Below are positions 6,119 to 12,601 of a stretch of DNA of 19,849 bases, in pieces. Under the pieces are notes generated by a model. It was given only the letters and a program-made list of their open reading frames with translations. It searched no databases and was not told the origin of the DNA. The position numbers and the translations under genes are program-made. This DNA comes from JAFLDD01 sp049314715 (lineage in GTDB: Bacteria; Pseudomonadota; Alphaproteobacteria; Rickettsiales; UBA3002): NCBI GenBank assembly GCA_049314715.1, contig JBMOEL010000019.1, positions 1 to 19,849 of the forward strand, in the 5' to 3' direction. The number at the start of each line of letters is the position of its first letter. Positions within the stretch are counted from its first letter, which is position 1.

Positions 6119-8475
6119 TACCGTAGCGTCGCGCCAATGCCCATCGCAGCTGTGATAATGGCTTGTGAAGTTTTTTCGATTTCAGCGTCGGTCAGCGTGC
6201 GGTCATCCGCTTGAAGTGTTACCGAAACCGCAATCGATTTTTTGCCCTCTGGCAATTTATTGCCTTCATACACATCGAAGATGGCGATATCGCGAATCAG
6301 CACTTTCTCGGCCTTGGCAATTGCCGCGACTAAGAAAGACGAGAGCACCGTGGAATCTACCATAAATGCGAAATCGCGCGTCACGGGTTGGAAATCCGAG
6401 ACGGTGAGGGCTTTGCGTTTAGCGGCTTTTGGCAACGGAATCGCATCCACATGTAATTCAAACGCCATCACTTTCACGTCACAATCGAGTGCTTTCAAGG
6501 TCGCAGGGTGTAACTCACCAAACGTCGCCAGCACATTCTTACCCATCGCAATCGCACCCGCACGACCAGGGTGGTACCACGCAGGTACATCGCGCGTAAC
6601 GGTAAGTTTCGAAGCGTCATAACCCGCCGCTTCGAGCAACGCGAATACATCGCCCTTCACATCCAACACATCAGCATTGGGCGAACCTAGATGGGAAAAT
6701 CCATGCCTCAAACCTGCACGCACGCCCGCGACGACATTTTTCTGACCCGTCGGCGTAATATTCTGGAAGGTCGCACCTGCTTCAAAAATCGCAATGCTGT
6801 TTTGGCCGCGCGCGGCGTTGCGCTTCACCGCGTCAATCAAGTGCGGCAGCAAATTCGGGCGCATGATGGAAAGATCGGCGCTGATAGGGTTCAGCAAGCG
6901 AAGCTCTTCGGCTTGGCCACCAAATGCTTTTGCTTGCGCGTCGGAAACAAAGCCCCAGCTATGGGTTTCGTGAAGGCCACGCGAAGCCGCTGCACGACGA
7001 AGTGTCGAAAGACGTTGCTGCGCAGTATTCACTGCAGGTTTGGAAACGCTCGTCGCTTTCGGAAGCGAAACAGCAGGGATATTGTCGTATCCATGAATAC
7101 GCAGCACTTCCTCGGCGAGGTCGGCCAGCATTGTGACATCATGACGCCACGTTGGAACGGTGACATTACCACCATTGATTTCAAAACCGAGTGACGAAAG
7201 AATCTTCACCATCTCTGCTTCGGCGATATTTGTGCCGCCTAACGCGTTGATGGCTTTTGCGTCGAAGGCTATTGGTGCAACATGCTCAGGCAACGCGCCG
7301 ACAAAGTTACTTTCTTCGGCTTTACCACCAGCCAGCGCCAGAATCATCGACGTCGCGCCGATATCACCTGGCTCAAGCCCTTTGCTTGGCACGCCGCGTT
7401 CGAAACGCGAACGTGCGTCCGAATCAATCTGTAACGCGCGGCCAGACTTGGCAATGCGAAGTGGGTTGAACAATGCAATCTCGAGCAGCACGTCGGTCGT
7501 GTTCTCATCAACGGCGGTGGACTTGCCGCCCATGATACCGCCAAGACCAATCACGCCCGAATCGTCGGCAATCACGCAACACTGCGTGTTGAGGCTATAT
7601 GTTTTATCATTCAGTGCCTCAAACGTTTCGCCATCTTTTGCTTTGCGTACACGCAGTGTGCCCTTGAGTTTTTTGAGGTCATAGACATGCGCAGGGCGGC
7701 CATAAACCAGCGTCAGGTAATTGGTGATGTCCACCAACACCGAAATCGGGCGCATACCCGCAGCAGTGAGTGTGTGTTGCAGCCATGCGGGTGATTGGCC
7801 ATTCTTTACGCCACGAATCATGCGGCCACGGAATGCAGGGCAGCCCTCTGTATCTTCAATCGTAATCGGATAAGTCTCGCTGCCTTCGCTGAATGCTTCA
7901 GGCTGCTGGGTTACGAATTTACCAATGCCCGTCGCCGCGATATCGCGTGCAATACCCATCACACCCATGCAGTCACCACGATTTGCGGTGATGTTGAGAT
8001 CAATGATGGGGTCATTCAGGCCAAGCACATCGACAATCGAATCGCCAATTTTTGCATCAAGCGGAAGCTCGATAATGCCGGCACTGTCGCCACCCAAACC
8101 TAACTCATCCGCCGAGCAGAGCATACCTTGCGATTCCACATCACGCACTTTGGCTTTTTTGATTTCAAAATTACCATTCGGAATAGTAACGCCGACATTC
8201 GCCAGCGCGACCTTAATGCCCGCCCGCGCATTCGGCGCGCCGCATACAATTTGCAGATCGCCTGTGGCGGTCTTCACTTTGCATACTTGTAACTTGTCAG
8301 CGTTGGGATGTTTCGTTGCTTCCAGAATTTCTGCAACAACGAATGGTTTTAATTGTTCTGACTTGTCTTCGATGCCTTCAAGCTCCAAACCAATCATGGT
8401 CGCGGTTTTGCAGATTTGCTCGAGCGATGCATCGGTTTCCAAGAAACGCTTTAATGTGGAGTAAGCGAACTTCAT
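6118..8475 (-). CDS. pheT: Phenylalanine-tRNA ligase beta subunit
   Basis: Beta chain of the alpha2-beta2 phenylalanyl-tRNA synthetase. The 785 residues match the family. In order: an N-terminal region starting MKFAYSTLKRFLET, the tRNA-binding OB-fold at about residues 40-150 (HPNADKLQVCKV, IVCGAPNA, GMLCSADELGL), the B3/B4 editing domain at about 210-390, the B5 domain at about 400-475 (EEVLRIHGYDNIP), the inactive synthetase-like core, and the C-terminal anticodon-binding ferredoxin-like domain (SDFQPVTRDFAFMVD). Its ATG overlaps the pheS stop by four bases (ATGA), coupling the two subunits. A small membrane frame is coupled to its own stop. Confidence 0.97.
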   Translation of the reverse strand: MKFAYSTLKRFLETDASLEQICKTATMIGLELEGIEDKSEQLKPFVVAEILEATKHPNADKLQVCKVKTATGDLQIVCGAPNARAGIKVALANVGVTIPNGNFEIKKAKVRDVESQGMLCSADELGLGGDSAGIIELPLDAKIGDSIVDVLGLNDPIIDLNITANRGDCMGVMGIARDIAATGIGKFVTQQPEAFSEGSETYPITIEDTEGCPAFRGRMIRGVKNGQSPAWLQHTLTAAGMRPISVLVDITNYLTLVYGRPAHVYDLKKLKGTLRVRKAKDGETFEALNDKTYSLNTQCCVIADDSGVIGLGGIMGGKSTAVDENTTDVLLEIALFNPLRIAKSGRALQIDSDARSRFERGVPSKGLEPGDIGATSMILALAGGKAEESNFVGALPEHVAPIAFDAKAINALGGTNIAEAEMVKILSSLGFEINGGNVTVPTWRHDVTMLADLAEEVLRIHGYDNIPAVSLPKATSVSKPAVNTAQQRLSTLRRAAASRGLHETHSWGFVSDAQAKAFGGQAEELRLLNPISADLSIMRPNLLPHLIDAVKRNAARGQNSIAIFEAGATFQNITPTGQKNVVAGVRAGLRHGFSHLGSPNADVLDVKGDVFALLEAAGYDASKLTVTRDVPAWYHPGRAGAIAMGKNVLATFGELHPATLKALDCDVKVMAFELHVDAIPLPKAAKRKALTVSDFQPVTRDFAFMVDSTVLSSFLVAAIAKAEKVLIRDIAIFDVYEGNKLPEGKKSIAVSVTLQADDRTLTDAEIEKTSQAIITAAMGIGATLR

Positions 8476-9638
8476 GCGACAACTCCCTTCACGAGTGAGG
8501 GAATATCGAGAGGCTTGAAGCCGTAATGTTTCAGCCAGCGCAAATCACCCGCGAAGAAGGTGCGCAAATCAGGAATATTATATTTCAGCATCGCGAGGCG
8601 CTCGATACCGAAGCCAAAGGCAAAGCCTTGCCACTCCGCGGGGTCGAGGCCGCAATTTTTCAGCACGTTCGGGTGCACCATGCCGCAGCCAAGGATTTCA
8701 AGCCAATCATTGCCTTCGCCAATCACCAGCGCGTCCTTGCCGCGCTTGCAACCAATATCAACTTCCGCCGAAGGCTCGGTGAAGGGGAAGAAGCTCGGGC
8801 GGAATTGCATTGGCACTTTCTCGAGGCCGAAGAACGCTGCCAGCACGTCATGCAGCAGCCCTTTCAGGTGCCCCATGTGAATCCCCTTATCAATCACGAG
8901 GCCTTCGATTTGGTGGAACATCGGCGTATGTGTCATATCCGAATCCGAACGATAGGTGCTGCCTGGTGCGATGATGCGAATCGGAGGTTTCTCATTTACC
9001 ATGGTGCGGATTTGCACGGGCGATGTATGGGTGCGCAGCACTGGGTGCTCGCCGCCATTACCTTGCAGATAGAAGGTATCATGCATCTGGCGGGCAGGGT
9101 GCGACTCAGGAATGTTCAGTGCCGTGAAGTTATGAAAGTCGTCTTCCACCTCGGGACCTTCGGCTACGCTGAAACCAAAATCAGCGAATATCGCGGTCAG
9201 TTCTTCAATCACCTGCGTGATGGGGTGAATCGTGCCAGTCGTCGCGGGTAGCGGCGGCAATGAAACATCCATCGTTTCATTGGCGAGTTTTGCATTGAGT
9301 TCGGCAACGGCGATTTCAGCTTCCTTAGCTTCAATCGCTTCTGTTACAATGCGCGTGGCGGCCGTGCGATCCGCGCCAATTTCTTTTTTGCCCTCGGGTG
9401 TCGCGTCTTTAATCGAGCGAAAATATTCATGACCGCTCAGTGAGCCGCTCTTACCTAAGTAGGCAACCTTCACGTCTTGCAACGCTTTGGATGATGCAGC
9501 GGCCGCACTAGCTGTGACCGCCTCAATAACTAGGTTTTTAATCTCTGCATTTTTGATTTCTGCGGTCGTGATTCCAAAGCTGCTATCTGGAGTAGCAGCC
9601 GCAACAGTGGCAGTGAATTGTATTTTATTTTCTGTCAT
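8472..9638 (-). CDS. pheS: Phenylalanine-tRNA ligase alpha subunit
   Basis: Catalytic alpha chain that activates phenylalanine. Class II motifs are clear: motif 1 region with AEGPEVEDDFHNF and HPARQMHDTFYL, RTHTSPVQIRTM, motif 2 YRSDSDMTHTPMFHQ, FFPFTEPSAEVD, WLEILGCGMVHP, and motif 3 GFGIERLAML. The 388 residues are somewhat longer than most PheS. The extra ~30 residues at the N-terminus are low-complexity (Ala/Thr, and a repeated AEIKN), so a later start is possible. No good ribosome site precedes the ATG at 9638. A strong terminator hairpin ends only about 18 bases before that ATG. Confidence 0.96.
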   Translation of the reverse strand: MTENKIQFTATVAAATPDSSFGITTAEIKNAEIKNLVIEAVTASAAAASSKALQDVKVAYLGKSGSLSGHEYFRSIKDATPEGKKEIGADRTAATRIVTEAIEAKEAEIAVAELNAKLANETMDVSLPPLPATTGTIHPITQVIEELTAIFADFGFSVAEGPEVEDDFHNFTALNIPESHPARQMHDTFYLQGNGGEHPVLRTHTSPVQIRTMVNEKPPIRIIAPGSTYRSDSDMTHTPMFHQIEGLVIDKGIHMGHLKGLLHDVLAAFFGLEKVPMQFRPSFFPFTEPSAEVDIGCKRGKDALVIGEGNDWLEILGCGMVHPNVLKNCGLDPAEWQGFAFGFGIERLAMLKYNIPDLRTFFAGDLRWLKHYGFKPLDIPSLVKGVVA

Positions 9639-9655
9639 GCGGGAATGAGTAGAAG

Positions 9656-9681
9656 AAAAAAGGGGCGCTGGAAAGCGCCCC
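9656..9681 (-). terminator. Intrinsic terminator between rplT and pheS
   Basis: On the minus strand GGGGCGCT pairs perfectly with AGCGCCCC (9662-9669 with 9674-9681) around a TTCC loop, followed by six T. It begins a few bases after the rplT stop and ends about 18 bases before the pheS ATG, so it could serve as an ordinary terminator with readthrough or as an attenuator for pheST. Confidence 0.85.
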
Positions 9682-9688
9682 TTTTAAT

Positions 9689-10048
9689 TTAGGCTTTGAG
9701 CGCCGCACTTGCCTGTTCAGCCAGTGCTTTGAACATGGGTGCGTCATGCACCGCGATGTCTGCCATAACCTTACGGTCAAGCACCACACCCGCCTTGTTC
9801 AGGCCGTTGATGAATTGCGAGTACACCAAACCGTGCTCACGTGCCGCAGCGTTGATACGCTGAATCCACAGAGCGCGGAAGTTACGCTTGCGTGTACGAC
9901 GGTCGCGGTACTGGTACTGCAGACCTTTTTCCACTTTGCTTGCCGCTGCGCGGAAGCAATTTTTCGAACGGCCACGATAGCCCTTCGCCATTTTGAGAAC
10001 TTTTTTGTGACGCGCTCTAGCGGTCACACCACGTTTTACATGTGCCAT
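9689..10048 (-). CDS. rplT: 50S ribosomal protein L20
   Basis: Large-subunit assembly protein that binds 23S rRNA. The 119 residues match the family. It starts MAHVKRGVTARARHKKVLK and shows KGYRGRSKNCFR, then YRDRRTRKRNFRALWIQRIN, then LVYSQFINGLNKAG, all diagnostic. It follows rpmI by 11 bases, the usual pairing. In several bacteria L20 represses its own operon by binding the mRNA leader; the leader before rpmI here has hairpins, but I cannot show a rRNA-like L20 site. Confidence 0.98.
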   Translation of the reverse strand: MAHVKRGVTARARHKKVLKMAKGYRGRSKNCFRAAASKVEKGLQYQYRDRRTRKRNFRALWIQRINAAAREHGLVYSQFINGLNKAGVVLDRKVMADIAVHDAPMFKALAEQASAALKA

Positions 10049-10059
10049 GATGCTGCTCC

Positions 10060-10257
10060 TTAACCGTAGGGGAGGAATTTTTTGACGATACGCGAATCTG
10101 AATCATTCAGAATCGTGGTGCCACGTTGATCGCGAATGAATCGCTTTGAACGGCGGCGCATCATGTGACGTTTACCAGCTTGGTTAGCTTTAACCTTGCC
10201 AGTTGCGGTGAAGGAAAAACGCTTCTTCGCCCCGCTTTTGGACTTTAGTTTCGGCAT
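10060..10257 (-). CDS. rpmI: 50S ribosomal protein L35
   Basis: A 65-residue ribosomal protein starting MPKLKSKSGAKKRF and ending IVKKFLPYG, with RHMMRRRSKRFIRDQRG in the middle, all typical of L35. The frame is open further upstream to 10305, but the ATG at 10257 is chosen because it matches the family N-terminus and has GGAGAG placed a few bases ahead. First gene of rpmI-rplT. The usual upstream partner infC is absent; the region upstream is a divergent intergenic space. Confidence 0.97.
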   Translation of the reverse strand: MPKLKSKSGAKKRFSFTATGKVKANQAGKRHMMRRRSKRFIRDQRGTTILNDSDSRIVKKFLPYG

Positions 10258-10340
10258 TTGACTCTCCATTGTTGTGGGCTCCGATGCCCGTTTACTGGTT
10301 CCCAAGGCATGCCATTAGCCTGGACCCAACCCCGTGAGGG
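10258..10340 (-). promoter_or_regulatory. Leader of rpmI-rplT with hairpins
   Basis: If transcription starts near 10341, the leader is about 83 bases. It holds a CCCC-TCAC-GGGG hairpin at its 5' end (10330-10341, minus strand) and a smaller GGGC/GCCC hairpin at about 10276-10289, before the GGAG ribosome site. A role in L20 control is possible by analogy with other bacteria but is not demonstrated by sequence. Confidence 0.35.
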
Positions 10341-10347
10341 GAAGGGG

Positions 10348-10376
10348 TGTATAAGCAGGTTTTATGGGTAAATCAA
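10348..10376 (-). promoter_or_regulatory. Predicted sigma-70 promoter of rpmI-rplT
   Basis: On the minus strand TTGATT (10371-10376), exactly 17 bases, TATACA (10348-10353). Four of six bases match consensus in each box. It is well placed about 90 bases ahead of the rpmI ATG, in the space divergent from the gene at 10471. Confidence 0.5.
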
Positions 10377-10470
10377 GGCCTAAAATGCCTGTTTCTTCAC
10401 AAAACCTTCACACAACATAGAGGGTAGGAGTGGCAGAATAGTCAGTGAATTAGAAACATATGAGGCTATT

Positions 10471-10926
10471 GTGGCACAAGGAAATACCAGTACCGAGGAA
10501 TATTCGGGTACGAGTAAAATCGGCGGTGCTTTTGCTGGGTGGGGGATATGGGGACTAATCTCTAGCCTAGTGCTTGTGCCAGTATTTTTCTTGGTTGGTG
10601 GGAACGTACCAGCTCTAATCGGTATAAGCGTAGTTGGTTTGGGAGCGCAGATTTACGGTGCCTATAATGGGTGGAAGAAAGCTGAAAGAGGTGAGCAGCA
10701 ATTCAACCAACTGAGAGCCGAGCGCGATGAAGCGCGGGTGCAGCTTGGTCAAGCGGCGGGAATGGTCCAAACCATGGCGGTCGAGCAACAAGCATTACCC
10801 GCCGAAGTGGGCGAGCACCGCAGGCGTTTTACCGACGGTCTGAGATCGCATGCCGAGCATGGCAGCCATGCCAGCGCGGTAGAGGCACAGCAAATAATGG
10901 CAGAAAACGCTACACAAGCTTTATAG
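10471..10926 (+). CDS. Membrane/coiled-coil protein A with C-terminal His motif
   Basis: A 151-residue protein of no family known to me. It begins at a GTG with GAGG five bases ahead. A WGxWG segment (residues 24-28) opens a hydrophobic pair of helices at about 28-43 and 46-66. Then comes a charged, Gln/Glu/Arg-rich stretch (about 70-118) that looks like a coiled coil, then the C-terminal motif FTDGLRSHAEHGSH (120-133) and an Ala/Gln-rich tail. The next gene, seven bases on, carries WGAWG and the same C-terminal motif, so the two are probably diverged duplicates that act together. The likely topology is an inner-membrane hairpin with both ends in the cytoplasm; that is inference. Transcribed divergently from rpmI. 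Confidence 0.8.
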   Translation: MAQGNTSTEEYSGTSKIGGAFAGWGIWGLISSLVLVPVFFLVGGNVPALIGISVVGLGAQIYGAYNGWKKAERGEQQFNQLRAERDEARVQLGQAAGMVQTMAVEQQALPAEVGEHRRRFTDGLRSHAEHGSHASAVEAQQIMAENATQAL

Positions 10927-10933
10927 GAAATCT

Positions 10934-11485
10934 ATGGCCAAACGAAGAACACCAGAAGAAGAGTTCAAAGAGCGAGAGAAAGACCTCTACAAGCTCGCGC
11001 CGCTTGGCGCAGCTGTAGTTGGCGGTGCTTTTGCGCTAGAAGCGGTGGATTTGCTGGTTCAGGATACGTACAGCGCACATAAAGAAGCGCATATGAATTG
11101 GCAGTTGGACCCAAGAGGGCAAAAAGAGCCCAAAATGGGCGTGGTTGCTAAGTTGGGGCACGTGCTTGAAGAGGGTAAGGGCCTAAAGAAGTGGGGAGCA
11201 TGGGGAGCCGTAATCGGTATTCCAGCCCTCATAGCTGGATTCTTTACCAATGACGCGTTCAGCAAGCACCGTAAACAAAAACAAGAGATTGATGCTAATA
11301 AGGACGCGAAAAGCAAAGCAGAAATTGATGCATTAAAATCCGAAATTGAGACTCTAAGACAATCGCTTGATGCAGCGCAAAAAAGTTTTACCGAGGGGTT
11401 AAAACCCCATTCTGGTCATGGTAGCCACCTAGAAGCCGCAAAGTCTAGCAAGGAAGCGGCTGCAAGTGCTGAGCTTAGCGTCTAA
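10934..11485 (+). CDS. Membrane/coiled-coil protein B with C-terminal His motif
   Basis: A 183-residue protein of no family known to me. AGGA overlapping the upstream stop sits five bases before the ATG, so translation is probably coupled. The N-terminus is highly charged; a hydrophobic segment lies at about 22-42, and a second at about 88-104 is opened by WGAWG (87-91). A long Lys/Glu/Ala-rich stretch (about 108-150) has coiled-coil character. The C-terminus carries FTEGLKPHSGHGSH (152-165), matching the protein A motif at 9 of 14 positions, including all three His, followed by an Ala/Lys/Ser tail. No terminator is visible before the next promoter. Confidence 0.8.
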   Translation: MAKRRTPEEEFKEREKDLYKLAPLGAAVVGGAFALEAVDLLVQDTYSAHKEAHMNWQLDPRGQKEPKMGVVAKLGHVLEEGKGLKKWGAWGAVIGIPALIAGFFTNDAFSKHRKQKQEIDANKDAKSKAEIDALKSEIETLRQSLDAAQKSFTEGLKPHSGHGSHLEAAKSSKEAAASAELSV

Positions 11486-11520
11486 TCGCCCGCCACTTTC
11501 CACACTAATCCACAGAAATC

Positions 11521-11536
11521 GGACATGCCTATGTCC
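11521..11536. repeat. Short inverted repeat upstream of the BI-1 family promoter
   Basis: GGACAT (11521-11526) and ATGTCC (11531-11536) are perfect inverted copies around four bases. It lies eight bases upstream of the predicted -35 box, a plausible activator or repressor site. There is no T run, so it is not an obvious terminator for the genes before it. Confidence 0.35.
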
Positions 11537-11544
11537 AGTTACCC

Positions 11545-11574
11545 TTGCAACCCCCCTCCAATATCCCATATAAT
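11545..11574 (+). promoter_or_regulatory. Predicted sigma-70 promoter of the BI-1 family gene
   Basis: TTGCAA (11545-11550), 18 bases, then a perfect TATAAT (11569-11574). The expected start is near 11581. Its position rules out the more upstream in-frame start at 11525 for the following gene. Confidence 0.65.
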
Positions 11575-11581
11575 GAGTCAA

Positions 11582-11600
11582 GTATTAGCCGAGCTAATAC
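11582..11600 (+). promoter_or_regulatory. Hairpin at the very start of the BI-1 family mRNA
   Basis: GTATTAGC (11582-11589) and GCTAATAC (11593-11600) are perfect inverted copies around CGA. The repeat begins at the predicted transcript start, so it may be an operator at +1 or a 5' RNA hairpin. A ybhL leader RNA has been described upstream of genes of this family in alphaproteobacteria; I cannot match its consensus from memory. Confidence 0.45.
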
Positions 11601-11623
11601 GTCAACAATGTATGGAGACCCAC

Positions 11624-12361
11624 ATGGAAGTTTGGAATCGTTCATCTGCACAAAGCCAGTCAATGGCCCGCGATGAGGGAATGCGCGCCTATATGCTGCG
11701 CGTATATAATTATATGACAAGCGGCGTGCTGCTAACGGGCGTGATTGCCTATTTCGCAAGCCAGTCCGAGACATTCTTGGGCATGATGATTACCCAAGGT
11801 GCCGATGGTCGTTATGGCATGTCTGGCCTAGGCTGGATAATCGCGCTTGCGCCAGTCGCCATGGCGTTTTTCCTTGCCTTCCGCGTCAATAAAATGACTG
11901 CGTCTCAGGTTCAAACGACCTTCTGGGCCTATGCTTCGCTCATGGGTCTTTCGCTGTTTTCGATTTTCCTTATTTACACGGGCGCAAGCATTCTGAAGGT
12001 ATTTTTCATCACGGCAGGTACCTTTGGCCTGCTCAGCATGTATGGCTACACCACCAAGAAAGACCTCACCAGCTGGGGTACGTTCTTGAGCGTGGGCGTA
12101 CTGGCCGTATTTGTGGTGTCGCTTGCTAACGTATTTTTCTTCAAAGCCAGCGGCTTAGACCTCGCTCTGTCCTATGTGGGTGTATTCTTGGCGCTCGGGT
12201 TGACTGCCTATGACACGCAGAAGATTAAAGAAATCTACTATTCAGTGGGTCATGATAGCGAAGCCGTAAAGAAAGCCTCGGCACTAGGTGCATTGTCGCT
12301 GTATTTCGACTTCATCTACCTCTTTATCAACCTGCTGCGCATTATGGGTGATAGAAGATAG
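11624..12361 (+). CDS. Bax inhibitor-1 / YccA-YbhL family membrane protein
   Basis: Seven-helix inner-membrane protein of the BI-1 (TMBIM) family, as in E. coli YbhL/YccA. Bacterial members are linked to membrane-protein quality control and ion leak, but the precise function is not settled. From the ATG at 11624 it has 245 residues. This start has GGAG six bases ahead and lies just downstream of the promoter; starts at 11525 or 11612 are in frame but less supported. Family marks include a cytoplasmic N-terminus with MRAYMLRVYNYM leading into helix 1, an AYASLMGLSLFSIF helix, LTAYDTQKIKE near residue 200, and the C-terminal LYFDFIYLFINLLRI. A single-gene unit with its own promoter and terminator. 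Confidence 0.94.
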   Translation: MEVWNRSSAQSQSMARDEGMRAYMLRVYNYMTSGVLLTGVIAYFASQSETFLGMMITQGADGRYGMSGLGWIIALAPVAMAFFLAFRVNKMTASQVQTTFWAYASLMGLSLFSIFLIYTGASILKVFFITAGTFGLLSMYGYTTKKDLTSWGTFLSVGVLAVFVVSLANVFFFKASGLDLALSYVGVFLALGLTAYDTQKIKEIYYSVGHDSEAVKKASALGALSLYFDFIYLFINLLRIMGDRR

Positions 12362-12366
12362 TATAA

Positions 12367-12443
12367 CGTCATGCTCGAGCGCCGTAGGCGATTCGGGCAT
12401 CCATGGATCCCCGACTGAACCTAGCGGTTCATCGAGGATGACG
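12367..12443. repeat. Composite palindromic element, copy 1
   Basis: The ends CGTCATGCTCGA (12367-12378) and TCGAGGATGACG (12432-12443) are inverted copies with one mismatch. The centre is the palindrome ATCCATGGAT (12399-12408). Each half folds on itself: TGCTCGA with TCGGGCA around a CGCC/GGCG hairpin on the left, and TGAACC-TAGC-GGTTCA on the right. This two-hairpin form resembles short palindromic repeats found between genes in many alphaproteobacteria (GTCAT...ATCCA then TGGAT...ATGACG). A second element of the same design lies at 13137-13214. Confidence 0.6.
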
Positions 12444-12450
12444 AGAATAG

Positions 12451-12483
12451 AAGGGGTGCCCTTGAAGCACCCCTTTTTCTTTT
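12451..12483 (+). terminator. Intrinsic terminator of the BI-1 family gene
   Basis: AAGGGGTGC (12451-12459) pairs perfectly with GCACCCCTT (12467-12475) around a 7-base loop, followed by a T-rich run interrupted by one C. The following promoter's -35 box overlaps the end of this T run. Confidence 0.88.
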
Positions 12484-12510
12484 GACGAGTGTCAGAAAAA
12501 ATCATAGAAT
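12482..12510 (+). promoter_or_regulatory. Predicted strong sigma-70 promoter before the gene at 12602
   Basis: TTGACG (12482-12487), exactly 17 bases, TAGAAT (12505-12510): five of six consensus bases in each box. The expected start is about 12517, leaving a leader of about 85 bases before the GTG at 12602. Confidence 0.65.
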
Positions 12511-12516
12511 CATCCC

Positions 12517-12601
12517 AACAATGCAAGAGACCGCAGGAAGCGGTACGGCAAGGAGATGGACCAGCCCGCAAGGGTTGTAAGCTAGGAAAGTATCCTCGCA
12601 C
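12517..12601 (+). promoter_or_regulatory. Foldable leader RNA, possible cis-regulatory RNA
   Basis: The predicted leader can form an outer helix (TGC..GAG at 12522-12529 with CTCGCA at 12595-12600) enclosing three hairpins: ACCGC-AGGAA-GCGGT (12530-12544), CAGCCC-GCAA-GGGTTG with a GNRA tetraloop (12562-12577), and AGGA-AAGTA-TCCT (12584-12596). The last hairpin and the outer helix share two bases, so they may compete. The AGGA that could help recruit the ribosome lies in the third hairpin. I compared it from memory with common riboswitch classes and matched none. Confidence 0.4.

Noticed and set aside
6691..7194. 167-residue plus-strand frame opposite pheT
   Set aside because: It lies wholly inside pheT on the other strand, is rich in Arg/Cys/His as antisense frames are, and has no recognisable domain.
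8526..9251. 241-residue plus-strand frame opposite pheS
   Set aside because: Long, but a mirror of a strongly conserved gene; its composition follows the codon bias of pheS on the other strand.
11525..11623. N-terminal extension of the BI-1 family gene from the ATG at 11525
   Set aside because: The perfect TATAAT at 11569 and the GGAG before 11624 place the start downstream; the extension has no family similarity.
12284..12601. Minus-strand 105-residue frame over the palindromic element and leader
   Set aside because: It crosses the terminator, a promoter and the palindromes; composition is not protein-like.
12517..12601. Known riboswitch (cyclic di-GMP, SAM, SAH, fluoride, TPP, cobalamin, glycine) or SRP RNA
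   Set aside because: Conserved core sequences of these classes as I remember them are not present.
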